Assembly (NCBI RefSeq): GCF_030547245.1
Contig: NZ_JAUOQT010000011.1
Span: 1-62,308, forward strand
Direction: 5' to 3'
Length of the DNA: 62,308 bases
Source of the DNA: Oceanihabitans sp. 2_MG-2023
GTDB lineage: Bacteria; Bacteroidota; Bacteroidia; Flavobacteriales; Flavobacteriaceae
Part shown: positions 36,079 to 45,472 of the stretch, piece after piece
Layout of the letters: each line of letters begins with the position of its first letter
How positions within the stretch are numbered: position 1 is the stretch's first letter
Notes under the pieces: model-generated
What the model was told of the DNA's origin: nothing
The model's input: the letters and a program-made list of their open reading frames with translations, nothing else
The model's database searches: none
Position numbers and translations under genes: made by a program

Positions 36079-37122
36079 TTATACTTTATAGCGCCATCCA
36101 TGTTTATCTTCTGATACGTTGTATTGTATATCATTTAGTTGTTTTTTAAACATGGTATAATATGTGTTTTCTGGTTCCACAATATCAAAAGCTTCATCCG
36201 CATGCTTAAAAGCTGAAATAGGACTTACAACTGCAGCAGTACCACTACCAAATATTTCCTTTAGACTTCCGTTTCTTGCAGCCTCTTTTATTTCTTTAAC
36301 TGTAACAGGTCTAATTTCTATTTCAATATTATTGTCTTTAGCAATTTGTAGGATACTTTTTCTTGTAATACCATCTAAAATTCTGTCACTAGTTGGAGCA
36401 GTTATTAGTTTGTCGTTTACCCTAAAAAAGATATTCATAGTTCCTGCTTCTTCAAGATATTCATGCGTATTTGCATCTGTCCAAATTACTTGTTGATATC
36501 CTTCTTCTTGTACTAAATTGGTTGGATAAAATTGTGCAGCATAATTACCAGCAGCTTTTGCAAAACCAACTCCGCCATCAGCAGAACGGCTATATTTTTC
36601 AGCAATAACAACTTTTACAGTACCTTTATAATAGGCTTTAACAGGAGAACAAATAATCATGAATTTGTACTCATTAGCTGGAGATGCAGAGATTGCAGGT
36701 TCCGATGCAATAACAAAAGGTCTAATATAAAGTGCATTGCCTTCCCCTTTTTTAACCCATTCCTTATCTAATTTTAGTAAAGTTTCTAGTCCTTCAAAAA
36801 AGTATTCTTTAGGAAATTCAGGCATTGCTAACCTTTTAGCAGAAATATTTATTCTATTAAAATTGTCTTCCGGTCTAAATAACCAAACAGCATCATTTTC
36901 ATCTTTAAAAGCTTTCATTCCTTCAAAAACAGCTTGTCCATAATGAAAAACTCTAGCAGAAGGATCTATAGTAAGCGGTTGATAAGGGGTTATTTTAGGT
37001 GTTTGCCACTTTCCATCTTTAAAATCGCAAGTAAACATATGGTCTGTAAATTCACGACCAAAGTCAATATTTTCAAAATCTACATTATCTATTCTAGACT
37101 TCTCTACTTTTAGTATATCCAT
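36079..37122 (-). CDS. ilvE: Branched-chain amino-acid aminotransferase
   Basis: 347 residues, fold-type IV PLP enzyme of the longer BCAT group. FGREFTDHMFTCDF near the start, HYGQAVFEGMKAFK, AKAAGNYAAQFYPT (region just before the PLP lysine-containing strand), EYLEEAGTMNIFF and FGSGTAAVVSPIS (PLP phosphate and substrate). It makes or breaks Val, Leu and Ile. It fits the branched-chain catabolic context with icmF elsewhere in the window, but is not in an operon with ilv genes. Confidence 0.95.
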   Translation of the reverse strand: MDILKVEKSRIDNVDFENIDFGREFTDHMFTCDFKDGKWQTPKITPYQPLTIDPSARVFHYGQAVFEGMKAFKDENDAVWLFRPEDNFNRINISAKRLAMPEFPKEYFFEGLETLLKLDKEWVKKGEGNALYIRPFVIASEPAISASPANEYKFMIICSPVKAYYKGTVKVVIAEKYSRSADGGVGFAKAAGNYAAQFYPTNLVQEEGYQQVIWTDANTHEYLEEAGTMNIFFRVNDKLITAPTSDRILDGITRKSILQIAKDNNIEIEIRPVTVKEIKEAARNGSLKEIFGSGTAAVVSPISAFKHADEAFDIVEPENTYYTMFKKQLNDIQYNVSEDKHGWRYKV

Positions 37123-37263
37123 TTTTTTTACAATTTTTTCTTGATATTAATAGCTAATATAAGGAAACAAATTTACAGAATAATAGTGGTATAAAAAAGA
37201 TTAATTATTTTAAAAAACACTATCTTTAGGGCTTTAAAAAACTAATGTATAAAATATAAACAA

Positions 37264-37779
37264 ATGAAAAAAATAGCACTAATAATGATGTTCTTAACGG
37301 TTTTTGTAGCATGTAAAGAAGAAACAAAAAAAGAAACTGTTGTTGTAGAGGAAACAAAAAAAGAAACTGCTTATAAATCTTTTGGTAAAGAAATTATTGC
37401 AGACGATGCTATAACAGCAAAATCTATGGCAGAACATTATAAGTCTATGAAAGTTGGAGATAGTATTAACTCTAAAATGATAGCGAAAGTAGGCGATGTT
37501 TGTCAGGCAAAAGGTTGCTGGATGAAATTAGACCTAGAGAATGGGGAGCAGGTGATGGTTAAATTTAAAGACTATGGTTTTTTTATGCCAAAAAATATTG
37601 CAGGACAAGAAGTTATTATAAACGGAAAAGCATATGTTAACGAAGTCCCAGTTGAAGAGTTGCGTCATTATGCAGAAGATGCAGGGAAATCTGCAGAAGA
37701 AATTGCTTTAATTACAGAGTCTAAAAAAACGTATTCTTTTGAAGCAGATGGTGTTTTACTTGTTGAAGAAGCGTTATAA
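37264..37779 (+). CDS. DUF4920 lipoprotein
   Basis: 171 residues. Lipobox TVFVAC (Cys17), then a Glu/Lys-rich low-complexity linker (KEETKKETVVVEETKKET), then the DUF4920 domain (KSFGKEIIADDAI ... VGDVCQAKGCWMKLDLENGEQVMVKFKDYGFFMPKNIAG). The conserved pair C-x(4)-C in VCQAKGC suggests a metal or disulfide site. It is cotranscribed with the next gene (stop and start adjoin with no gap). Confidence 0.9.
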   Translation: MKKIALIMMFLTVFVACKEETKKETVVVEETKKETAYKSFGKEIIADDAITAKSMAEHYKSMKVGDSINSKMIAKVGDVCQAKGCWMKLDLENGEQVMVKFKDYGFFMPKNIAGQEVIINGKAYVNEVPVEELRHYAEDAGKSAEEIALITESKKTYSFEADGVLLVEEAL

Positions 37780-38211
37780 ATGAAAAAGCTAATTTGGTTG
37801 GTTTGTTTCGCTTTTTTGATAAGTTGTAATACAAAAGAAAAACAAGTCGAGAAAAAAGAAAAAAAAGTTTATGATATGTATGAGCCATCCGAAATGGCTA
37901 TACTCATGAACAAAATGTATGCGCATAATTTAAAGATTAAAAAAGAAATTATTGCAGGTGAAATACCAACAGAATTCCCATTAGATTTTTTAGAAATTCA
38001 TACTGCAGAACTTTCCGATTTTAAATCTAGAAGTGAGAGATTTCAAGCTTTCTCTTCCCTCTTTGTTACTGCAGAAAAGGAAGTTTTTAATTCCCAATCT
38101 AATCTTCCAATAAAAGACAGGTTTAATAATGCTGTTGGGTTATGTATTTCTTGTCATCAAACAGAGTGTACAGGGCCAATTCCAAGAATTAAAAAGCTAT
38201 TAATTAAATAG
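37780..38211 (+). CDS. Cytochrome-c-like lipoprotein with one CxxCH
   Basis: 143 residues. Lipobox FLISC (Cys16), acidic/basic linker, then helical segments and a haem-binding CISCH motif near the C-terminus (LCISCHQTECTGPIPRIKKL). A four-helix, cytochrome c'-like arrangement fits because the CxxCH lies in the last helix, which is typical of that fold. It follows the DUF4920 gene with no gap, which suggests a joint envelope redox role. That role is inference. Confidence 0.8.
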   Translation: MKKLIWLVCFAFLISCNTKEKQVEKKEKKVYDMYEPSEMAILMNKMYAHNLKIKKEIIAGEIPTEFPLDFLEIHTAELSDFKSRSERFQAFSSLFVTAEKEVFNSQSNLPIKDRFNNAVGLCISCHQTECTGPIPRIKKLLIK

Positions 38212-38219
38212 TTCTTTTA

Positions 38220-38894
38220 TTGAAACGTAAAATAATAATTACAGAAGACGGCTCTACAAGTATTCATATTCCTGAATGGAATGAACAATATCATTCCAAA
38301 CATGGAGCCATACAAGAAGCACAGCATGTTTATATTAAAAACGGATTGCACCATTTTGTTGCTAAAAATAATTCGGAAAATATAGCCCTTCTTGAAATTG
38401 GTTTTGGTACAGGTTTAAATGCTTTTATGACTTTACTGGAGGCCGAAAAATGGAACCTTAATATAGCCTATATAGGAGTAGAGGCTTTTCCTGTTACTAC
38501 AGAAGAATTTATACAACTTAATTACGCTGAAGAATTAAAAGCGTCAAATAAAGAGCATCTATTCAAAAAATTACATGAAATTATTTGGGAAGTACAAGAA
38601 CAGATAACTACTAATTTTAAACTAACAAAAGCTAAAAAAGATTTTTCAGAAATAAATGAAAATGAGGTTTTTAATCTTATTTATTTTGATGCTTTTGGCG
38701 CAGAAGTACAGCCGGAATTATGGACAGAAGAAATTTTTAAAAGCATGTTTGATGCACTTAAAAGCAATGGCGTATTAGTTACCTATGCAGCAAAAGGAAG
38801 CGTTAAAAGAGCGTTAAGAAGTGTAGGTTTTACTTTGGAGCGTTTGGCAGGCCCTCCTGGAAAAAGACATATGTTAAGAGCAACTAAATTATAA
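38220..38894 (+). CDS. mnmD: tRNA (mnm5s2U34) methyltransferase MnmD
   Basis: 224 residues from a TTG start (MKRKIIITEDGSTSIHIPEW). SAM-binding LEIGFGTGLNAFMTLLEAEK, and the hallmark FDAFGAEVQPELWTEEIFKSMFDAL (catalytic Asp region). It matches the stand-alone MnmD form; the FAD oxidase half (MnmC1) of the E. coli fusion is absent. It completes the wobble-uridine modification of tRNAs. Third gene of the DUF4920 cluster. Confidence 0.92.
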   Translation: MKRKIIITEDGSTSIHIPEWNEQYHSKHGAIQEAQHVYIKNGLHHFVAKNNSENIALLEIGFGTGLNAFMTLLEAEKWNLNIAYIGVEAFPVTTEEFIQLNYAEELKASNKEHLFKKLHEIIWEVQEQITTNFKLTKAKKDFSEINENEVFNLIYFDAFGAEVQPELWTEEIFKSMFDALKSNGVLVTYAAKGSVKRALRSVGFTLERLAGPPGKRHMLRATKL

Positions 38895-39329
38895 TTAATG
38901 GGTGCCAACTAAACTGTTGCTTTTTTTGCATTGCGAATAGTAGTGATCATACATTGCGGTTATTGTTTTGTAAAAAGAAATTTTATTTTTATAATTAACT
39001 ATATACTTACAGCTTCCTTCTAATTCTACCAATTTTTGAAAAGCTAAAATTAATGTAGCCTTATCTTCTTTAAGCATGTCTAAGGCAGTTAATATATTCC
39101 AATAGTGAATAACACTATAGTTTTCTACATTACTATTTAAAGACTTTTTGGTTTCTGTAATTACATATTCAGCAAAACTAAAGTGATCATTTGTTACATG
39201 CTTTTTCTGTACCGGATTGTATGTGAAAAAGTCGGTTTCAAAATTTTCAAAACTTAATGGCGTCGATTCTTGGCTAAAACTCGAAGCTACACAAGTAAGT
39301 GCAACTAAAAATGTAAAAATAAATTTCAT
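38895..39329 (-). CDS. 144-aa secreted hypothetical protein
   Basis: Signal peptide 1-20 (ending SSFSQ), then a helical mature part (FAEYVITETKKSLNSNVENYSVIHYWNIL, DMLKEDKATLILAFQKLVELEGSCKYIV) with two Cys that could pair (C~105, C~135). No family recognised. It abuts mnmD in convergent orientation. Confidence 0.75.
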   Translation of the reverse strand: MKFIFTFLVALTCVASSFSQESTPLSFENFETDFFTYNPVQKKHVTNDHFSFAEYVITETKKSLNSNVENYSVIHYWNILTALDMLKEDKATLILAFQKLVELEGSCKYIVNYKNKISFYKTITAMYDHYYSQCKKSNSLVGTH

Positions 39330-39504
39330 TGTTCTTTTTTAAGATTTAAGGCTTTCTCAAAATAATAGATTGTGAAAATATACCTTCTATTTGTTAAATG
39401 TAAAATAATGCATTAATAAGTTTTAATTATTCGATAAACTACTAATTTAATCGATTTTTTAAATCTAAATTACTGATAATTACTATTTTATATGATTTAA
39501 CGCA

Positions 39505-39540
39505 AAAATAAAGCCATACTTTTAAGTATGGCTTTATTTT
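39505..39540 (-). terminator. Terminator after YceI gene
   Basis: 16-bp perfect stem AAAATAAAGCCATACT / AGTATGGCTTTATTTT with TTTA loop. Confidence 0.92.
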
Positions 39541-39558
39541 ATTAAATAGATGTTTTAT

Positions 39559-40227
39559 CTAAGCTTTTTTAGCCTTAATAGTGATTTTTAATTCCATTTC
39601 GTCATTAATAAACTTGTCTCCAAGATTGTCAAAAACAGATTTAGAACCATAGTTAATTCCCCATTTTGTTCTATCAATAGTAAAAGCATCACTAGAAATA
39701 GTCATTATATCACCTTCACTTGTAATAGTAACAGGAAATGTAACATTGTGTTTGTTTCCTTTTAATGCTAAGTTACCAGAAAGCATTGTTTTTCCTGCTT
39801 CAGCAGCTTGCGTACCAGTAATTTCAAATGCTCCAGTAGGGAATTTGTTTACATCAAAAAAGTCACCTTCTTTTCCCTCTACAGTCCCCATTAAATGTGC
39901 ATCAAGATTCTTTTTTTGATCTCCTTCAACATCTGTAGAGTTTATGGACTTCATGTTAATTAAAAAAGTACCGCTTTGTAAAACGCCATTATCGACATGA
40001 AATACACCACTTTCAACATTCACAGTTCCATTATGTGTACCTGTAGGTTTAAAACCTTTCCATTCAATAGTAGACTCAGAGACATTTGCTACATATTTTG
40101 CAGTAGTACTTTCACTAACAGCAGCAGCTTCTGCTTCACTTGTACTAGCTTCTTTTGCTTTTTTACAACCAATAACTGCAGTACATAAAGCAATAACAGT
40201 AAAAATATTTAATACTTGTTTTTTCAT
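39559..40227 (-). CDS. YceI family lipoprotein
   Basis: 222 residues from the ATG at 40227 (MKKQVLNIFTVIALCTAVIGC, lipobox Cys). The mature part has the lipocalin-like YceI barrel: STIEWKGFKPTGTHNGTVNVESGVF, NLDAHLMGTVEGKEGDFFDVNKFPTG, FTIDRTKWGINYGSKSVFDNLGDKFINDEMEL. Members bind isoprenoid-type hydrophobic ligands. It is a stand-alone gene, divergent from grpE. Confidence 0.92.
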   Translation of the reverse strand: MKKQVLNIFTVIALCTAVIGCKKAKEASTSEAEAAAVSESTTAKYVANVSESTIEWKGFKPTGTHNGTVNVESGVFHVDNGVLQSGTFLINMKSINSTDVEGDQKKNLDAHLMGTVEGKEGDFFDVNKFPTGAFEITGTQAAEAGKTMLSGNLALKGNKHNVTFPVTITSEGDIMTISSDAFTIDRTKWGINYGSKSVFDNLGDKFINDEMELKITIKAKKA

Positions 40228-40314
40228 AATTATAGTTTTTTTAGTGTTAAAGTTCAAAAATACAAATTGTTAATTTAGTTAAATAACAAAAAGGATAAAA
40301 AAAGTCAATGACAT

Positions 40315-40347
40315 TTTGACATTTTAATAATAATGGCAGTACTTTTG
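40315..40347 (+). promoter_or_regulatory. Consensus promoter for grpE-dnaJ
   Basis: TTTG (40315-40318) and TACTTTTG (40340-40347) separated by 21 bases, the best full Bacteroidota promoter in the window. An 8-bp direct repeat GACATTTT x2 (40310-40325) overlaps the -33 element and could be a heat-shock-related site. The start codon is 39 bases downstream of the -7 box. Confidence 0.8.
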
Positions 40348-40385
40348 CCATCTGTTAAAAGTATTTATAAAAACTAGGTACAAAA

Positions 40386-40910
40386 ATGAGCAAGAAAAAT
40401 AAAGAAGAAGTTATAGACGAGCAAGTAGAGCAATCAACAGAAGAAACGCAAGAGTTAACTGTTGAAGAGCAACTACAAATAGAATTAAAACAAGAAAAAG
40501 ATAAATTTTTACGTCTTTTTGCGGAGTTCGAAAATTATAAAAAACGTACATCTAAAGAACGAATCGAATTGTTTAAAACGGCAAGTCAAGATGTAATGGT
40601 GTCACTTTTACCTGTTTTAGATGATTTTGAACGTGCTTTAAGTCATATTGAAGACGACAAAGAAGCAGAAGAGTTACGTAAAGGAGTACATTTAATTTAT
40701 CAGAAATTACTATCTACACTAGAACAAAAAGGTCTAGCAGCAATAGAAGTAATAAAAGGAGATGTTTTTAATGCAGACGACCATGAAGCAATTACACAAA
40801 TTCCTGCACCTTCAGAAGATTTAAAAGGAAAAGTGATTGATGTAGTTGAAAAAGGATATAAATTAGGAGATAAAGTAATCCGTTTTCCAAAAGTTGTAAT
40901 CGGACAATAA
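40386..40910 (+). CDS. grpE: GrpE nucleotide-exchange factor
   Basis: 174 residues. Acidic N-terminus ([20 protein letters not shown]), long dimerising helix with [30 protein letters not shown], then a beta-domain with ...[21 protein letters not shown]. Speeds ADP release from DnaK. Upstream consensus promoter; dnaJ starts 7 bases after its stop. Confidence 0.97.
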   Translation: MSKKNKEEVIDEQVEQSTEETQELTVEEQLQIELKQEKDKFLRLFAEFENYKKRTSKERIELFKTASQDVMVSLLPVLDDFERALSHIEDDKEAEELRKGVHLIYQKLLSTLEQKGLAAIEVIKGDVFNADDHEAITQIPAPSEDLKGKVIDVVEKGYKLGDKVIRFPKVVIGQ

Positions 40911-40917
40911 TACAAGA

Positions 40918-42042
40918 ATGGCAAAGAGAGATTATTACGAAATATTAGGAGTAAGTAAAAGCGCAACAGCTGCAGAAATTAAAAAAGCCTACAGAAAAAT
41001 GGCTTTAAAATTTCATCCAGACAAAAATCCAGATGATAAAGATGCAGAAGGAAAGTTTAAAGAAGCAGCAGAAGCTTATGAAATTTTAAGTAACGCAGAT
41101 AAAAAAGCACGTTATGACCAATTTGGACATCAAGCATTCGATGGCTCCGGTGGTTTTGGAGGTGGCGGAGGTGGTATGAATATGGATGACATATTTAGCC
41201 AGTTTGGTGATATCTTCGGTGGCTTTGGCGGAGGTGGCGGTTTCTCTGGTGGCTTTGGCGGAGGTGGTCAACGTAGAGTTAAAGGTAGTAACCTTAGAAT
41301 TCGTGTTAAACTTACTCTAGAAGAAATTGCCAATGGAGTTGAAAAGAAAATTAAAGTAAAACGTAAGGTTCAAGCTCCAGGTACAACGTACAGAACCTGT
41401 TCAACCTGTAATGGTTCTGGTCAAGTAACTAGAGTTACTAATACTATTTTAGGAAGAATGCAAACGGCTGCCACCTGTACAACTTGCGGTGGAGCTGGAC
41501 AAACAATCGATAAAAAACCAGCAGAAGCAGATGCGCATGGTTTAATTATAAAAGAGGAAACGGTTTCTATTAAAATTCCTGCAGGTGTTGTAGATGGAAT
41601 GCAATTAAAAGTATCTGGAAAAGGAAACGAAGCACCAGGAAATGGAATTTCTGGAGATATGCTAGTTGCTATAGAAGAGCAAGATCATGAAACACTACAA
41701 CGCGAAGGCGATAATTTACATTACGATATGTATGTAAGTCTTCCAGACGCTGTTCTTGGTACCTCAAAAGAAATAGACACGGTTACAGGTAAAGTGCGAA
41801 TTAAAGTAGAAGCAGGTGTACAATCTGGTAAAATTTTACGCTTACGCGGAAAAGGTATACCAAGTATTAATGGTTATGGTAAAGGAGATTTATTAGTGCA
41901 TGTAAATGTTTGGACACCAAAAACGTTAAACAAACAACAAAAAGAATTTTTTGAATCGATGCGAGAAGATGAGCATTTCTCACCAAAACCTGAAAGCTCA
42001 GATAAATCTTTTTTCGAAAAAGTTAAAGATATGTTTTCTTAA
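40918..42042 (+). CDS. dnaJ: DnaJ co-chaperone with two instead of four zinc repeats
   Basis: 374 residues. J-domain (1-70) with HPD in FHPDKNPDD; Gly/Phe-rich linker (~75-120, [28 protein letters not shown]); then the zinc-binding region, in which only two CxxCxGxG repeats are present (CSTCNGSG and CTTCGGAG), separated by ~20 residues, against four in E. coli DnaJ; then the beta-sandwich client domains and C-terminal dimer segment. It activates DnaK ATPase. Loss of two repeats suggests one zinc site at most. Follows grpE in one operon. Confidence 0.96.
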   Translation: MAKRDYYEILGVSKSATAAEIKKAYRKMALKFHPDKNPDDKDAEGKFKEAAEAYEILSNADKKARYDQFGHQAFDGSGGFGGGGGGMNMDDIFSQFGDIFGGFGGGGGFSGGFGGGGQRRVKGSNLRIRVKLTLEEIANGVEKKIKVKRKVQAPGTTYRTCSTCNGSGQVTRVTNTILGRMQTAATCTTCGGAGQTIDKKPAEADAHGLIIKEETVSIKIPAGVVDGMQLKVSGKGNEAPGNGISGDMLVAIEEQDHETLQREGDNLHYDMYVSLPDAVLGTSKEIDTVTGKVRIKVEAGVQSGKILRLRGKGIPSINGYGKGDLLVHVNVWTPKTLNKQQKEFFESMREDEHFSPKPESSDKSFFEKVKDMFS

Positions 42043-42064
42043 TAAAACACAGCTAAAAATCAAG

Positions 42065-42091
42065 AATCCACTTTTTTAAGTGGATTTTTTT
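42065..42091 (+). terminator. Intrinsic terminator after dnaJ
   Basis: AATCCACTT / AAGTGGATT stem with TTTT loop and T-run. Confidence 0.9.
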
Positions 42092-42132
42092 AACAAATCT
42101 GTTTCAATTAACATTTATTTAGCAAAAAATAG

Positions 42133-42236
42133 TATATTTGAATTATCGCTAGTTAATTTTAGCGATAATTTTTCTTTTTCATAGCAATTTTTTCCCATCC
42201 TTTCACTTTAAGTAAAAGGGTGGGTTTTGTTTTTTA
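42133..42236 (+). ncRNA. Candidate small RNA with two hairpins
   Basis: The 350-base gap between dnaJ and the ABC transporter holds a TATATTTG -7 box (42133-42140), a 9-bp stem ATTATCGCT / AGCGATAAT (42142-42169), a T-rich linker, then a strong stem CCCATCCTTT / AAAGGGTGGG (42194-42224) followed by TTTTGTTTTTT, a terminator. There is no frame worth reporting inside. A short transcript of ~90 nt is the simplest reading. The rest of the gap (42237-42392) shows nothing I can name. Confidence 0.5.
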
Positions 42237-42392
42237 GCACTTCTTATTTCTTTAAATAATGAAAACAAGGATGTAAATAGTTTAAACTCTTTTGTATATC
42301 TTTAATTTAAAACAAATGCATGCTATTTCTCTTGTAACATTTTCTATCTTTACAAGCCTTAGATATTAATAAAAAGTTACTAAATATTAAAT

Positions 42393-43319
42393 ATGAAAAA
42401 CCTCTTAGAAGCACACGCAGTTTCTAAAAATTTTGGAGATTTTACAGCGTTAAATAACGTTTCTATTTCTGTTCCTAAAGGAAGTGTTTTTGGTTTGTTA
42501 GGTCCAAACGGAGCAGGAAAAACAACCTTAATACGTGTAATAAACCAAATTACAATGCCAGATTCTGGACATGTTATTTTAGATGGCGAACCTCTACAAT
42601 CCCATCATGTGCAAAATATTGGTTATTTGCCTGAAGAACGTGGCTTGTACAAGTCTATGAAAGTTGGCGAACAAGCATTGTATTTAGCACAATTAAAAGG
42701 ATTAAGTAAAGCAGAAGCCAAAATACGATTAAAATATTGGTTCGAACGTTTAGAAATTGGAGACTGGTGGAACAAGAAAATTCAAGAGCTTTCTAAAGGA
42801 ATGGCTCAAAAAATACAGTTTGTTGTCACTGTCTTGCATGAACCAAAATTGTTGATTTTTGATGAGCCTTTTTCTGGTTTCGATCCAATTAATGCCAATC
42901 TAATTAAAGACGAAATTTTACGCCTTAAAGAGAATGGAGCAACGGTAATATTTTCTACACATAGAATGGAATCTGTGGAAGAACTGTGTGACCATATTGC
43001 ATTAATTCATCAATCTAATAAAATATTAGATGGTAAATTAACAGATATAAAAAGACAATATAAAACCAACACCTATGAAGTAGGTATAAATGCTCCCGAT
43101 AAAATAACACTTGCCGAAACTATCTCGAAAAAATTTAATGCTTCGCTTACAGATTTTAGATCTTTAAATGACGAATTAAAACTAAATATAAAGCTTGCCG
43201 AAAACGAATCGGCTAATGATTTATTGAGCTATTTAACAAGTATAGGTCAAGTTTCTCATTTTGTAGAACTAATCCCTAGTGCAAACGATATTTTTATTCA
43301 AGCAGTTAAGAATAACTAA
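42393..43319 (+). CDS. ABC exporter ATP-binding protein (NatA-like)
   Basis: 308 residues. Walker A GPNGAGKTT (~36-44), Q-loop NQI, signature-like LSKGMAQKIQFVVTVL, Walker B LLIFDEPFSGFDP, and H-loop FSTHRMESVEEL. The C-terminal ~85 residues form the DUF4162-type extension seen in NatA and related exporter ATPases. It works with the ABC-2 permease 4 bases downstream. Substrate unknown. Confidence 0.93.
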   Translation: MKNLLEAHAVSKNFGDFTALNNVSISVPKGSVFGLLGPNGAGKTTLIRVINQITMPDSGHVILDGEPLQSHHVQNIGYLPEERGLYKSMKVGEQALYLAQLKGLSKAEAKIRLKYWFERLEIGDWWNKKIQELSKGMAQKIQFVVTVLHEPKLLIFDEPFSGFDPINANLIKDEILRLKENGATVIFSTHRMESVEELCDHIALIHQSNKILDGKLTDIKRQYKTNTYEVGINAPDKITLAETISKKFNASLTDFRSLNDELKLNIKLAENESANDLLSYLTSIGQVSHFVELIPSANDIFIQAVKNN

Positions 43320-43323
43320 TTTT

Positions 43324-44634
43324 ATGAACCATTTACCACTTATAATAAAACGCGAATATTTAACAAAAGTTAAAAACAAATCGTTTATTATCATGACTAT
43401 TTTAAGTCCTATTATTATGATAGCACTTATTGCAGTTGTAGCTTATTTATCGCAATTAAATAATAATAAAATACGTACTATTTCTGTTTTAGATGAATCT
43501 GAATTGGTAACTGATATTTTTCAAAATCAAGAATATACAAAGTATAATATGCTTAACAATGTATCTTTAGACGATGCAAAAACTATTGTTGAAGCAGCAG
43601 AAACCTATGGTTTGTTGTACATACCAAAACAAGATAGCGTTACTGCATTGGTAAAACATATTAAATTTTATTCTAAAGAATCTCCTTCATTATCTGTTAT
43701 CTCTGGTTTAGAAAGTAAATTAGAAAATAGATTAAGAGATCTTAAATTACAAGAGCAAGGTATCGATTTAGAAAAGTTAACTGCATCTAAGATCCATGTA
43801 AATATTGAACAAGAAAGTTTTATTGGAGAAAAGACATCTAAAATAGATAGCTATTTTAAATTAGGTTTTGGTTTGGCTGCTGGGTATCTATTATTCATGT
43901 TTATTATTATTTATGGGAATATGATTATGCGAAGTATTATTGAAGAAAAGACAAGTAGAATTATAGAAGTTATTATTTCTTCAGTAAAACCAATACAATT
44001 AATGCTTGGTAAAATTATTGGCACTTCTTTAGCAGGAATAACACAATTTGTTATCTGGATTATTATTGGAAGTGTTTTAATGACAGTAGTTTCTGCTATT
44101 TTGGGTATAGACTTAATGCAGCAAACACCGCAGAATGACATGATGCAACAGGCAATGGAAAACCCAGAAGTAGCTGTAGAAATGCAAAATGCAATGTCTG
44201 CGTTTTGGAATTTACCAATAGCCAATCTTATTATTGCATTTATCCTATTTTTTGTAGCCGGGTATTTATTATATAGCTCGCTATATGCCGCAATTGGTGC
44301 TGCAGTAGATAATGAAACGGATACACAACAATTTATGTTTCCTATTATCATGCCATTAGTTTTAGCCGTATATATAGGTATATTTACAGTAATAGAAGAT
44401 CCTCATGGTACGGTTTCTACCATCTTTTCTTTTATACCATTTACCTCTCCGGTGGTAATGCTAATGCGTATTCCTTTTGGCGTGCCTGTTTGGCAACAAG
44501 TACTTTCTTTTTTTATATTAGTTGCTACCTTCATGTTAACCGTTTGGTTTGCAGCCAAAATATATAGGGTAGGTATTTTAATGTATGGTAAAAAGCCAAG
44601 TTATAAAGAGATTATAAAATGGATTAAGTATTAA
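43324..44634 (+). CDS. ABC-2 family permease (NatB-like)
   Basis: 436 residues from the ATG at 43324 (MNHLPLIIKREYLTKVKNK). One N-terminal span, a large extracytoplasmic loop (~55-185: LDESELVTDIFQNQEY, SKIDSYFK), then five or six spans to the end, including GYLLFMFIIIYGNMIMRSIIEEKTSRIIEVIISSVKPIQLMLGKIIG, the ABC-2 signature. Forms the membrane half of a Na+/multidrug-like exporter with the ATPase upstream. Confidence 0.92.
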   Translation: MNHLPLIIKREYLTKVKNKSFIIMTILSPIIMIALIAVVAYLSQLNNNKIRTISVLDESELVTDIFQNQEYTKYNMLNNVSLDDAKTIVEAAETYGLLYIPKQDSVTALVKHIKFYSKESPSLSVISGLESKLENRLRDLKLQEQGIDLEKLTASKIHVNIEQESFIGEKTSKIDSYFKLGFGLAAGYLLFMFIIIYGNMIMRSIIEEKTSRIIEVIISSVKPIQLMLGKIIGTSLAGITQFVIWIIIGSVLMTVVSAILGIDLMQQTPQNDMMQQAMENPEVAVEMQNAMSAFWNLPIANLIIAFILFFVAGYLLYSSLYAAIGAAVDNETDTQQFMFPIIMPLVLAVYIGIFTVIEDPHGTVSTIFSFIPFTSPVVMLMRIPFGVPVWQQVLSFFILVATFMLTVWFAAKIYRVGILMYGKKPSYKEIIKWIKY

Positions 44635-44635
44635 A

Positions 44636-45460
44636 ATGAAAGAAATAAAAACCATATTAAATAAATCAATTAATATATCTAAAGATGTAGAAATTAGTGT
44701 GCAAAACATCTTGGTTTTACTTTTAGTTTTAGTATTTGCTACTGTTTTTTTAAGACTTCTTAGAAGGTTAATAAGTCGCAAACTACCAAGCGATGATAAA
44801 CTGAAGTTTAGAGCTGTTTTTTCTTATGCAACTTGGTTTAGCTATGTGATTATAGTTTTAATTACCTTACATACTGTTGGTGTAAACGTAACCGGTATTT
44901 TTGCAGCTTCAGCAGCATTATTAATAGGTATTGGTTTAGCATTACAAACACTTTTTCAGGATATTATTTCTGGTGTGTTTATTTTAATTGATCAATCCGT
45001 GCATGTTGGAGATATAATTGAATTAGATGGAAAAGTAGGTCGTGTAGAAGAAATTAAACTACGAACAACAAGAGCAGTAACCATAGATAATAAAGTACTA
45101 GTAATTCCAAACCATTTATATCTAACTAATAGTTTATACAATTGGACGCAAAATGGAACAACAACAAGAGAGAGTGTAGAAGTAGGTGTAGCTTATGGAA
45201 GTGATGTGCAATTAGTAAAAAAAATACTTTTGCAAGCAGCCAACGATAATAAGTCTGTTTTAAAATTTCCTGCTCCTACCGTATTATTTACTAATTTTGG
45301 GGATAGTTCTCTAGATTTTAAATTAGTATTTACTTTAAATGATAGTTTTCAAGCATCTATTCCAAAAAGTGAAATACGTTTTGAAATAGATAAATTGTTT
45401 AGAGAAAACAATATTTCTATACCTTTTCCACAAAGAGATATTCATATTATTCAGAAATAA
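44636..45460 (+). CDS. Small-conductance mechanosensitive channel (MscS type)
   Basis: 274 residues. Pore helix region ITLHTVGVNVTGIFAASAALLIGIGLALQTLFQDIISGVFILIDQ is the conserved MscS TM3 run; then LDGKVGRVEEIKLRTTRAVTIDNKVLVIPNHLYLTNSLYNWTQNG and a beta/alpha C-terminal domain. Gates under membrane tension to release solutes. One base separates it from the ABC permease, so it belongs to the same operon. Confidence 0.93.
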   Translation: MKEIKTILNKSINISKDVEISVQNILVLLLVLVFATVFLRLLRRLISRKLPSDDKLKFRAVFSYATWFSYVIIVLITLHTVGVNVTGIFAASAALLIGIGLALQTLFQDIISGVFILIDQSVHVGDIIELDGKVGRVEEIKLRTTRAVTIDNKVLVIPNHLYLTNSLYNWTQNGTTTRESVEVGVAYGSDVQLVKKILLQAANDNKSVLKFPAPTVLFTNFGDSSLDFKLVFTLNDSFQASIPKSEIRFEIDKLFRENNISIPFPQRDIHIIQK

Positions 45461-45472
45461 AAAAAATATAAG

